From the NCBI RefSeq assembly GCF_004345425.1, contig NZ_SLVP01000002.1, positions 1,165,747 through 1,229,746 on the forward strand: DNA of 64,000 bases, read 5' to 3'. Shown one piece after another: positions 17,853-26,300 of this stretch; the first letter of the stretch is position 1, and every line of letters starts with the position of its first letter. The notes beneath the pieces were generated by a model. It did not search any database and was not told the origin of the DNA. It was given only the letters and a program-made list of their open reading frames with translations. The stretch comes from Paenibacillus sp. BK033. Its GTDB lineage: Bacteria > Bacillota > Bacilli > Paenibacillales > Paenibacillaceae. A program made the position numbers and the translations under genes.

Positions 17853-18764
17853 TTAACCTTTTACTGCGCCGATCATAACTCCTTTTACGAAGAACCTTTG
17901 GAATATCGGATAAACGAGTAAGATAGGCGCTACGACAATAATGGTGACGGTCATGCGAATGGAAGTCGTGGTTTGCTTTGTCGCCAAGCTTGCCATGGCT
18001 GTCGAACCGGCATTTTGCAGGTTGACCATGGTAGATAAGGAGCTTGCCTGATTAATGTAGTTATAGAGAATGAACTGCAGGCTATAGAGCTTGCTGTCCG
18101 TAACCAGAAGCAGCGTATCCTGAAAGGAGTTCCACTGATCTACGGCCGAGAAAATAGCAACGGTTGCTAGTATAGGCTTGCAAATAGGAAGCATGATTCT
18201 GAAAAAGAGAGTCATAATCCCGGCTCCGTCGATACTTGCCGCCTGCTGCAATTCCTTTGGGGTCGATTCTACAAAGGTCTTTACGAGAATGATGAAAAAC
18301 GGGGCTACGATGGTAGGCAGAATATATGCCAGAAAGTTGTTGGTCAGATGCAAGGATTTCATGGTCAAATACCACGGAATAACTCCGGCGTTAAAAAACA
18401 TCGTAACAACCGTAAACCGGTACCAAAACTTTCTGCCCCACATATCCCCTTGGGTAAACATGAATCCCAGAAAGGCGGATGCGCCAACCGTCAACGTTGT
18501 GCCTATTAAAGTTCGGCCAAGAGATATTACGGTTGCATCCCATAGTCCCGGTATTTTAAACACATCCAAATAGTTCTGGAAATGAATATGCTTGGGAAGA
18601 AACACGACATCGCCTTTGGCGCTAATATCGTTCGCGCTAATCGTGTTGATAATGATCGAGTAAAAGGGATAGACGCATATAAGAGCAAACAGGGAGAACA
18701 CCGTATAGATCAAGACGGAAATCATCTTGTCGGTTGCGCTGGTCTGTACTTTGACTTTACTCAT
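17853..18764 (-). CDS. Carbohydrate ABC transporter permease (YtcP/MalG type)
   Basis: A 303-residue inner membrane permease with about six helices. The cytoplasmic EAA loop is QQAASIDGAGIMTLFFRIMLP, shortened here by reading only its core AASIDGAG, and this loop docks the ATPase. The protein ends in FFVKGVMIGAVKG, typical of YtcP proteins. It pairs with the LplB-type gene upstream, whose stop overlaps its start as ATGA. No ATPase gene is present in the operon; in Bacillota such importers commonly use a shared MsmX-type ATPase encoded elsewhere. The cognate binding protein follows directly. Confidence 0.93.
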   Translation of the reverse strand: MSKVKVQTSATDKMISVLIYTVFSLFALICVYPFYSIIINTISANDISAKGDVVFLPKHIHFQNYLDVFKIPGLWDATVISLGRTLIGTTLTVGASAFLGFMFTQGDMWGRKFWYRFTVVTMFFNAGVIPWYLTMKSLHLTNNFLAYILPTIVAPFFIILVKTFVESTPKELQQAASIDGAGIMTLFFRIMLPICKPILATVAIFSAVDQWNSFQDTLLLVTDSKLYSLQFILYNYINQASSLSTMVNLQNAGSTAMASLATKQTTTSIRMTVTIIVVAPILLVYPIFQRFFVKGVMIGAVKG

Positions 18765-19678
18765 ACGATGCTCTCTCCTCTCAGCAATTTGGACAATCGG
18801 TTCACGGAAAAGAGCAGCACCACGCTAATCAAGCTCTTCAGCATACTGATCGCGACGGAAACGGAATAACTGCCGCCCCCCATTGCGAGGTTGTATACAT
18901 ATAAGTCCAACACCTGTATCGTGTCTTTGTTAAAAGCATTCTGAAATACGAAATACTGTTCCAGACCATTGTTCAGGAAGCTTGCGATTTGCAGCATCAA
19001 TAATACAAAATAAGTCGGCAGCATGCTTGGCAATACCACATACCAAATAATCTGCATGCGCGTCGCGCCGTCTACATGGGCCGCTTCATAAAGGGAATCA
19101 TCGATTCCCATAATGGCCGCAATATACAAGATGGCGGACCAGCCCAACGCTTTCCAAGTCGACCACATCCACATCGTAATCCAAACGTGGTCGGAGTTCT
19201 GCAGGAAGAGTATCGGTGAATCGATAATTCCCAGCATCTTCAGGAGGCCGTTAATGATCCCTTCACTAGAGAACATGGAAAACGCCAAGGAATAAACCAA
19301 TACCCAGCTGATAAAGTTCGGAAGGGTCGTCACCGTCTGTATAAACTTCCGGAATCGTACCGCCTTCATCTCGGTCATGAATATGGCAAAGATCATGGGA
19401 AGCCAGGAGAAAAGCAAATTCAAGCCGCTCATGCCAAACGTGTTTTTAATAATCTGAAGAAGTTGATCGATCTTCACTTGGTTTTCGACCAAAGAACGAA
19501 ACCATTTCAGGCCGACAAAAGGCGACTGGGATAAAGGGATCGGAGGCATATAATCAAAGAATGCATATACCCAGCCATACAGCGGGTAGTAGGCAAAGAT
19601 ACCGAGCAAGATCATAAAAGGCAGTATGTATAGAAATTTAAGGAATGAAGTTCTACTCTTGCTGTAATGTATTCGCAC
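18761..19678 (-). CDS. Carbohydrate ABC transporter permease (LplB/MalF type)
   Basis: A 305-residue permease with six predicted helices and an EAA-type loop containing YEAAHVDGATRMQIIWYVVLP without its first residue. It is the first gene of the importer operon (LplB, YtcP, binding protein, carboxylesterase). The only usable standard start in the region is the GTG at 19678, but the ribosome binding sequence (AAGAAG) sits directly against it. An unusual ATT start a few codons downstream, with AAGGTG at good spacing, is therefore possible. A full-consensus cre lies 120 bases upstream, so carbon catabolite control of the whole operon is likely. Confidence 0.9.
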   Translation of the reverse strand: MRIHYSKSRTSFLKFLYILPFMILLGIFAYYPLYGWVYAFFDYMPPIPLSQSPFVGLKWFRSLVENQVKIDQLLQIIKNTFGMSGLNLLFSWLPMIFAIFMTEMKAVRFRKFIQTVTTLPNFISWVLVYSLAFSMFSSEGIINGLLKMLGIIDSPILFLQNSDHVWITMWMWSTWKALGWSAILYIAAIMGIDDSLYEAAHVDGATRMQIIWYVVLPSMLPTYFVLLMLQIASFLNNGLEQYFVFQNAFNKDTIQVLDLYVYNLAMGGGSYSVSVAISMLKSLISVVLLFSVNRLSKLLRGESIV

Positions 19679-20043
19679 CTTCTTACACCACCTAAATAAA
19701 TTTATAATTCTTAATATTCAGAATTTAAAGCTTAAAACGGATATAAGCACCGCTCCCCCCTGTAAAAAATCTTGTAATTTTCACTATTAACTGTTATTGG
19801 CAGCGCTTTCATGCCTCTTATTGAAGCTAGTATAGAATATCTATTTATTCAAAACAATGACCTATCCTCATTGATTATTGATCTATTCTTAGATGCTTAA
19901 GCAAAAAAAAATCCCCGGCTGATGCGTTAATCCCGGCAGTATAAGGCGATACAATCATTATCGATGTGGCTTATAGAAACAAGACATCCCTCTTCCGACC
20001 GCCGTGGAAAAGAGTTGTCCTGTTTGTTGTCCATACAAGCTAT
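19679..20043 (-). other. Intergenic region upstream of the importer operon
   Basis: This AT-rich stretch of 365 bases holds the promoter space of the LplB operon and a cre site at 19798-19811. A run of nine A residues near 19903-19912, next to two CCCGGC direct repeats, might form part of a terminator for the AraC gene at 20044. The repeats are direct rather than inverted, so I do not call one. I see no coding sequence. Confidence 0.5.
19798..19811 (-). promoter_or_regulatory. cre (CcpA-binding) site
   Basis: Read on the minus strand, TGAAAGCGCTGCCA matches every fixed position of the cre consensus TGWAANCGNTNNCA. It is 120 bases before the LplB-type start, consistent with carbon catabolite control of the importer/carboxylesterase operon. 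Confidence 0.78.
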
Positions 20044-20889
20044 TCACCTATAAAACAGCAGCCGGTTCGCGTAAGCGTTGCGATAATCCGTTGGCGTAAG
20101 TCCTGTCATTCGCTTAAAGCTGTGCATAAATTGATGGCTGTCGGAATAGCCCAGCTGCTCCGCTATTTCCTTGATGCTCTGATTCGTATCCGTCAGCAAA
20201 GATTTAGCCGCATCCATCTTCTCCTGCAGCATGAATTGCTTCAAGGGAATCCCCGCAATCTCCGAGAACAAGAAGGACAAATGCTTGGCATTATAACCGA
20301 AATGCTCGGCCAGCTGGCTCACCTTCATATTCTCCTGCCTGTTCCATTTAATATAGTCAACGATGTCGTTGTATAGCTGCCGCTGCTTAAGCTTCTTTCC
20401 CGATTGATTCTGGACGAAAAACAGCTGGTTGTACAATTCGCATAAAATGCCGGTCGTCAAATAATTGTTAAGCGTCTGCTCCCTGTAGCTTCGGACGGAG
20501 TCCTGCAGCTGCTTCATCATGACAATCAGCTTGTCCGGACTGCGAAGCGTCCCCTTGTCGGGGATCGTTAATACGCCGGGTTCATACTCCGAATTGCCCT
20601 CCACCGACCTGTACCCGTCTTGAACGGAGAAGTGAAGCCAATAAAAGCTGCAGTCGGATTCCCTGTAGCCGAATTGCACGGCTCCCGGCGGCATTAGCAG
20701 AAAATCTCCTTCATGCAAGGCATACCGTTCCTTGCCCCTTGCCATATACAATGTGCCGCGGGTTTGGACAAACAGCTCGAATTCGAGCAGCACCCGTTGC
20801 ATATGCTTCCACTCCGGAGACGGAGCGATAAATTTGCCGGTCATCACAAGGGAGACCGGCGTATCGACACGGAAGCTGTAATAAGTCAT
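20044..20889 (-). CDS. AraC-family transcriptional regulator, divergent from GH127
   Basis: A 281-residue regulator. The N-terminal cupin-like half includes GTLYMARGKERYALHEGDF and FLLMPPGAVQFGY. The C-terminal AraC domain contains VSQLAEHFGYNAKHLSFLF and IKEIAEQLGYSDSHQFMHSF. GGAAAGGGTGG before the ATG supports the start. It is transcribed away from the beta-L-arabinofuranosidase gene across a 171-base shared promoter region, the classic arrangement of a local activator and its target. I therefore infer that it responds to an arabinose-containing saccharide. No perfect operator repeat was obvious in the shared region. Confidence 0.92.
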   Translation of the reverse strand: MTYYSFRVDTPVSLVMTGKFIAPSPEWKHMQRVLLEFELFVQTRGTLYMARGKERYALHEGDFLLMPPGAVQFGYRESDCSFYWLHFSVQDGYRSVEGNSEYEPGVLTIPDKGTLRSPDKLIVMMKQLQDSVRSYREQTLNNYLTTGILCELYNQLFFVQNQSGKKLKQRQLYNDIVDYIKWNRQENMKVSQLAEHFGYNAKHLSFLFSEIAGIPLKQFMLQEKMDAAKSLLTDTNQSIKEIAEQLGYSDSHQFMHSFKRMTGLTPTDYRNAYANRLLFYR

Positions 20890-21060
20890 AAGCCGCCACC
20901 CTTTCCGCCTTTTTTACACTATATTGTAGATCAGAATAAGCGAATCCGGGAAGAACTTTTAAAAGAACTTCCTTTTTGACACATAATCAAACCTTACGCC
21001 ATTTACCGGGGCCGCCAGCTAGTAATAAGCTTTTAGCATATTGACGAGAGGGTGATGATC

Positions 21061-23331
21061 ATGAAGGCCTTAACAGGCAATACGTCGTTGAACCATTTCG
21101 GACTGGATCGCGTGAAGCTGTACGGTGATTACCAAACGAACGCCTTTCAGAAAGAATTGGATTATTTGCGCAGCTATGACGTGGATCGGCTGCTTGCCGG
21201 ATTCAAGGAGACTAGCGGCCTGCAGCCAAAAGCGGATAAGTATCCCGGCTGGGAGAATACTGAAATCCGCGGCCATACGTTAGGTCATTATTTAACGGCC
21301 GTATCCCAGGCCTATGCGCAAACGCAGGATTCCGGGCTGCTCGAGAGGCTGAAATACATGGTTGCAGAGCTGGCGGAAGCCCAGCTGGACAACGGTTATC
21401 TATCCGCTTTTCCCGAGACGTTGTTTGACAATGTGGAGAATAGGAAGCCGGCATGGGTTCCTTGGTACACCATGCATAAAATCATTGCCGGACTTATTGC
21501 CATCCATCAGGCGACCAAGCTGCAACAGGCTTACGAGGTTGTCAGCCGCCTGGGCGATTGGGTCGCAGACCGAGCTTGTTCGTGGTCGGAGGAGCTTCAG
21601 GCCACCGTACTGGCGGTAGAATACGGCGGCATGAACGACTGCATGTATGATTTGTACAAGCTCACCGGCAACAATCGCCATCTGGATGCCGCTCACAAGT
21701 TCGACGAGATCCGCCTGTTCGATGCTCTTCGGGAAGGACGGGATGTGCTGAAGGGCAAGCATGCCAATACGATGATTCCTAAGTTTATCGGTGCCTTGAA
21801 CCGTTATCTCACGCTTGGGGAAAGCGAGCGCGGCTATCTGGAAGCGGCCGTCAACTTCTGGGATACGGTCGTCTATCATCACAGCTATCTGACTGGCGGC
21901 AACAGCGAATGCGAGCATTTCGGAGAACCGGATATCCTGGACAGCAAACGCTCCGACGTAACCTGCGAAACCTGTAACAGTTATAATATGCTGAAGCTGA
22001 CCAAAGAGCTGTTCATGCTGACGCAGGACAGCAAATACGCCGAATTTTACGAGAGAACGTATATTAACGCCATCCTGTCTTCGCAAAATCCGGAGACCGG
22101 CATGACGATGTATTTCCAGCCGATGGCTACCGGATACTTCAAAATTTACAGCTCGCCCTTTGAACACTTTTGGTGTTGTACGGGTACCGGAATGGAGAGC
22201 TTTACCAAGCTGAATGACAGCATTTACTTCCACTTGGACCATAACCTTTATGTCAATCAATTTTACAGCAGCCGACTGGATTGGTCAGAGCAGCAAACCG
22301 TTGTCACGCAGACAACTTCGCTGCCGTATAGCGACCTTGTCCATTTCACGGTAAGCACAAGCAGCCCGAAACGGCTTGCCATTCATATTCGCGTCCCTTA
22401 TTGGGCTGCCGGAGAAGTCGAAATCGCACTTAATGGGGAAGCTTTTATTGCTTCCGTTCAGCAGCAATATGTTGTTCTTGACCGGATCTGGAAGGACGGA
22501 GATACCATTGAAGCCCGCATTCCAATGAAGGTTGCTTTCTCTTCTCTTCCCGATGCCCCTCATGTCATTGGCCTGCAATACGGTCCTATCGTTCTAAGCG
22601 CTGCGCTTGGCCAAGAAGATATGGTGGAATCTAGAACGGGGGTTATCGTTAACATCGCGACAAGAAGAATCGCCGTTAAGGATTATATCGTACCTGAAGG
22701 GATGAGCGTGAAGGAATGGCTCGGCAACTTCGACAAGCATGTCGTACGTCTTGGGAATGAACTGGCCTTTTCGCTGAGAAACACCGATATGGATGAACGG
22801 TTAATCTTTACTCCCCACTATCTGCAGCACCGGGAAAGATACGGCATTTATTGGAGCCTACTGGATGATGGATCCGAGGAACTGCGGCAGCATACGGATG
22901 CCGTGGACCGTGAACGCAGATTAAGAGAAGCTACGATTGATTCTGTTCAAGTTGGCAATGATCAATATGAATTGGAGCATCAGATCGAGGGCGAGCGCAC
23001 GCATGGCGGTACTTGGGAAGGATTAAACGGAAGGATGGCGGAAGCCGGAGGATGGTTCAGCTACCGGATGAAGATCCAGCCGGGAGCTTCCTTGGCGGTA
23101 ACCTTTAACCGTATGCATACGAACAGAAGCTTTGATATTTATATCGACGAGCAGCTGCTTGCAACCGAGGATTTTCCGGACGCATGGAAGAGGAGCTTCT
23201 ATGAAAAACAGTTTGAACTCCCCCATGCCTTAACAGCAGGCAAAACATACGTAACCGTTAAGTTTATTCCGAATGGGAAGATAAACGGCATCTATGGCGT
23301 CCTAAGAACAATTAAGCATACGGCTGATTAA
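21061..23331 (+). CDS. GH127 beta-L-arabinofuranosidase-like hydrolase
   Basis: A 756-residue cytoplasmic enzyme of the GH127 (DUF1680) family, which releases beta-linked L-arabinofuranose by an unusual zinc-thiolate mechanism. The (alpha/alpha)6 barrel shows RGHTLGHYLTA and the set of zinc ligands known from the family. These are Glu303 and Cys305 (ETCNSYNMLKL) and Cys372-Cys373 (FWCCTGTGMES), where Cys372 corresponds to the catalytic nucleophile. C-terminal beta-sandwich domains complete the chain. There is no signal peptide, so the substrate must be imported. GAGAGG lies nine bases before the ATG at 21061; ATG 21055 and GTG 21052 are less well spaced. It is divergent from an AraC regulator and closed by a bidirectional terminator. 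GH146 is a related possibility. Confidence 0.9.
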   Translation: MKALTGNTSLNHFGLDRVKLYGDYQTNAFQKELDYLRSYDVDRLLAGFKETSGLQPKADKYPGWENTEIRGHTLGHYLTAVSQAYAQTQDSGLLERLKYMVAELAEAQLDNGYLSAFPETLFDNVENRKPAWVPWYTMHKIIAGLIAIHQATKLQQAYEVVSRLGDWVADRACSWSEELQATVLAVEYGGMNDCMYDLYKLTGNNRHLDAAHKFDEIRLFDALREGRDVLKGKHANTMIPKFIGALNRYLTLGESERGYLEAAVNFWDTVVYHHSYLTGGNSECEHFGEPDILDSKRSDVTCETCNSYNMLKLTKELFMLTQDSKYAEFYERTYINAILSSQNPETGMTMYFQPMATGYFKIYSSPFEHFWCCTGTGMESFTKLNDSIYFHLDHNLYVNQFYSSRLDWSEQQTVVTQTTSLPYSDLVHFTVSTSSPKRLAIHIRVPYWAAGEVEIALNGEAFIASVQQQYVVLDRIWKDGDTIEARIPMKVAFSSLPDAPHVIGLQYGPIVLSAALGQEDMVESRTGVIVNIATRRIAVKDYIVPEGMSVKEWLGNFDKHVVRLGNELAFSLRNTDMDERLIFTPHYLQHRERYGIYWSLLDDGSEELRQHTDAVDRERRLREATIDSVQVGNDQYELEHQIEGERTHGGTWEGLNGRMAEAGGWFSYRMKIQPGASLAVTFNRMHTNRSFDIYIDEQLLATEDFPDAWKRSFYEKQFELPHALTAGKTYVTVKFIPNGKINGIYGVLRTIKHTAD

Positions 23332-23353
23332 AAATAATCACAAAGCAGCGTGC

Positions 23354-23394
23354 AGGGCTATCTCCCGATCCTATTGGATTCGAGAGATAGCCCT
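23354..23394 (+). terminator. Bidirectional intrinsic terminator between convergent genes
   Basis: AGGGCTATCTC pairs exactly with GAGATAGCCCT around a 19-base loop, with T-rich sequence on the exit side. It separates the GH127 gene from the convergent beta-helix gene. Its right half and the following bases recur, degenerate, at 48784-48833. Confidence 0.85.
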
Positions 23395-23399
23395 TTCGA

Positions 23400-26300
23400 C
23401 TACCGACCCGTTATAAGGAGTGCATCCCGAAGTAAATAGTCTGCCGCTTCTTCGGCGATATGCTTCCCGCGCTGCGCTTTCACTTCATTTATAAACGCCT
23501 CAAGCTGGCCAGCCTCCAGCTTCTTCAGCAAGCTGTTGGAAATACCGTGCGAATCGATCGACCCGTTGTCAGCAAAAACCGTCACTAGCTCCTTGAGGGT
23601 TTCCTGATCGACATCAATCGTGAAAGTCATCGTTAGCGTGGCGGTATTCCCCGCCAAATCGGTTGAAGTCACGGCAAGCGCGTGTGAACCCGGAGCCAGC
23701 GTATACAGCGGCACTGGCGAACCCGGCACATAAGGATTCGCATCCAGCGTGACCGTCGTCTTGCTGCCGTCAACTCCTGACAAATTGTCGGTTAAGGCAA
23801 CCTGTACCGAGAACTCGCCGGCATTGCCGAGCGTACTTCCGTCTGTAAGTCCGATTACGGTGATCGTCGGCGCGGCGGAATCAATCATCACCACGCTAGA
23901 GCCGCTCACCCCGGACCCGTCGCCTGCGGTGGCCGTTACCCGGACGTTACCATCAGAGACTGCCGAAAGCAGGCCGGTGCCGTCGATCGTCGCAGCGCCG
24001 GTCGCAGTGCCGTCAAGTCCGGAGACCGTCCATGTGACGCTTCGCTCCGTCGCGTTATCCGGTTTCACAGTTGCGCTCATCCGCAGCGTGCCGCCGATCC
24101 GATTGATGACGGACGCGCCGTTCTCCCCGCTGACGGTAACTTCCGTTACGGGAACGACCAGTTGAAGCGCTTTGAACGCGTTACGCAGCGCGTAATAGGA
24201 ATTGTCAGCTGCCTCCTGCCCGATTCCGCTATTCGCAACGGCAGCTTGAGCCTCGCTTAAAGCGCTTGCAAAAGTGTTCCATGAATCGGTGGTATAAAGC
24301 GTATCGTCCAGGTTATTGACAGTCCCTATGAAGGAGGTCAGCAGCGTTTTGTCGACCGCCGCTGGCGTAATCGGGTTCGCGGAACCGCCGCGACCGGCTT
24401 TGACCTCGTTAAAGTAAGCTTCTACTTTCGATATTTCTTCTGCCGTCAGCACCCTGTCGTAGATCAGAATCTGTGCGACTCTGCCCATGAAGCGGAAAGG
24501 AGTTGCGGCAGCCATCGAGTAGCCTACGCCCAGATCCGATTTATTCCCTTTAAGCGCCTTCGCATTGGTTCCAGGGGTTCCGATGACGTTGTTATTCACG
24601 TAAACGGCTCTATTCGTTCCGTCTAACTGAGCGCGAACGCTGACCAGACCGTCCGTGGCAGTTGTCGCAATTTGCTGCCCGCCGCCCGATACGCTTCCAT
24701 CCGCGTTACCAAAGCGGATGTTAACTCGGTTTGTGCCTACGCCGAGATTAATGCCGCTCCAGCCGTCGTTGGCAGCCCATGTTTGGTAAGCTTCATTCAA
24801 TCCGAAATAAACAAGGCCGTTTTGGTCGCTGGAGTTATTGGCCGTGGTTGTTGGTCTAACAAGCGTGTATATCGTCATCTGCGTGCTGCCGTTGTAATCT
24901 TTAAAGCCTGCGGCCTTCAGCGGCCTGGAGTTCGCGGCAAAATCCACATAATCGTATACATCGCTCTTTAATGTAGGGTTGCCGGTTGGCGTTCCAAGAT
25001 TATCGCCGCCGCTGCCGGGAACGTTCGCCGGGACAAGCTTCGCCGGCACGCTTCCCATATTGGTCCATCCCGTTACGTTGCCGCTGCTGTCTTTTTCAAC
25101 GCCCTCATCGGCTTTTAGCCATAAGTCAAGACCGTTTCTAGGAATATCGGCAGGCGTTTTATCGCTTACCACAACGCGGGCGTGCGATTGACTCAACACT
25201 TCGCCGTCCGCCGCCAGTACGTAAATAATGTACGGACCAGGCAGCATGGGCGCGGTCATTGCGAGCATATCGCCTGAAGCTACGGTTTCATCGTCGCCTC
25301 CATCGAAATGTCCGCCGCTCGACGAGGAAATCCATATCTTCTTAGTCGAGTCGTCCAAATCGATAGCAAATCTCACTTGCCCGCCCGGAGCTACCGACAC
25401 ATCCGCCGGGAGCAGCCTGTTGGCCACCGATACGGACGTTGTAAAGTTGATCGTCATGGAATTCGGCTCGGTCGGCGTGCTGGCGACTAGGGTCCAGCTT
25501 CCTTCGGTGGCGATTTTGTAACCGCTCATCACGGGATTGCCGTTAAGCGTATAGGTGTAGTCTTTGCTCAAAGTCAGTTCAAGAGGCCGTACCGCCGAAA
25601 CTTCGTAATTTTCCCCGTCCGTCACATTGATCGCGGACGCGTTCTGGTCGACGTAGACCGTATACTTGGATGTGGCCGTATCCCTGCCGTCTCCGTATTG
25701 AATATAGAGCTTGTATTCACCCGCGGCAGACGGAGCTTTGATTGACTTCTCGTTGCCTGCAGCTTTTGTCATCGTATTGCCTTCGCTGAACACCGTTGTG
25801 TTCGCTGGCGCAAGCCAGACCGTGTCTTGAGCATTTAGCAGGCCTCTGCGGTTCAGCTTTTCGCCTTTACCCATAATGACATTGGAAGCGAGCTCAAACT
25901 CGGTATCCGCAATGAGGCTTCTTGGGATCATATGGGTGTATTCATTGGTGAGCCCCGAATTCAGCACGATTTCGTTGCCTTTTAACGGCCAAATGCGGGC
26001 TTCGCTTTTGTAATTGTCGTAAGTAATCCTAGGAGCGCCATTCTGATTGTTGTTTCCGTCTACGTAACCTCCGACGGCAATCATATCGCTTTTACGCTTC
26101 CAGTTGTTAAATTCGAAGAGACGGCTTTGTCCCGGTGCATGGGAAAGCTTTGACTGCACAACGTTGCCGATCATCTTGATGAACGTGCTGCCTTCGTCGG
26201 GATGGAATCCGTTTGTCCAGTTGTTGGAGGTTGTAGGCTTGTCGGTTGGATTCGGGTTAAGGAAGTTGTAGTTCATTTCGGTGAAATTCGTCCAGTTGTC

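Noticed and set aside
19900..19945. Possible terminator with CCCGGC repeats and an A run
   Set aside because: The two repeats are direct, not inverted, and only CCGG can self-pair, so no stable stem of useful length forms.
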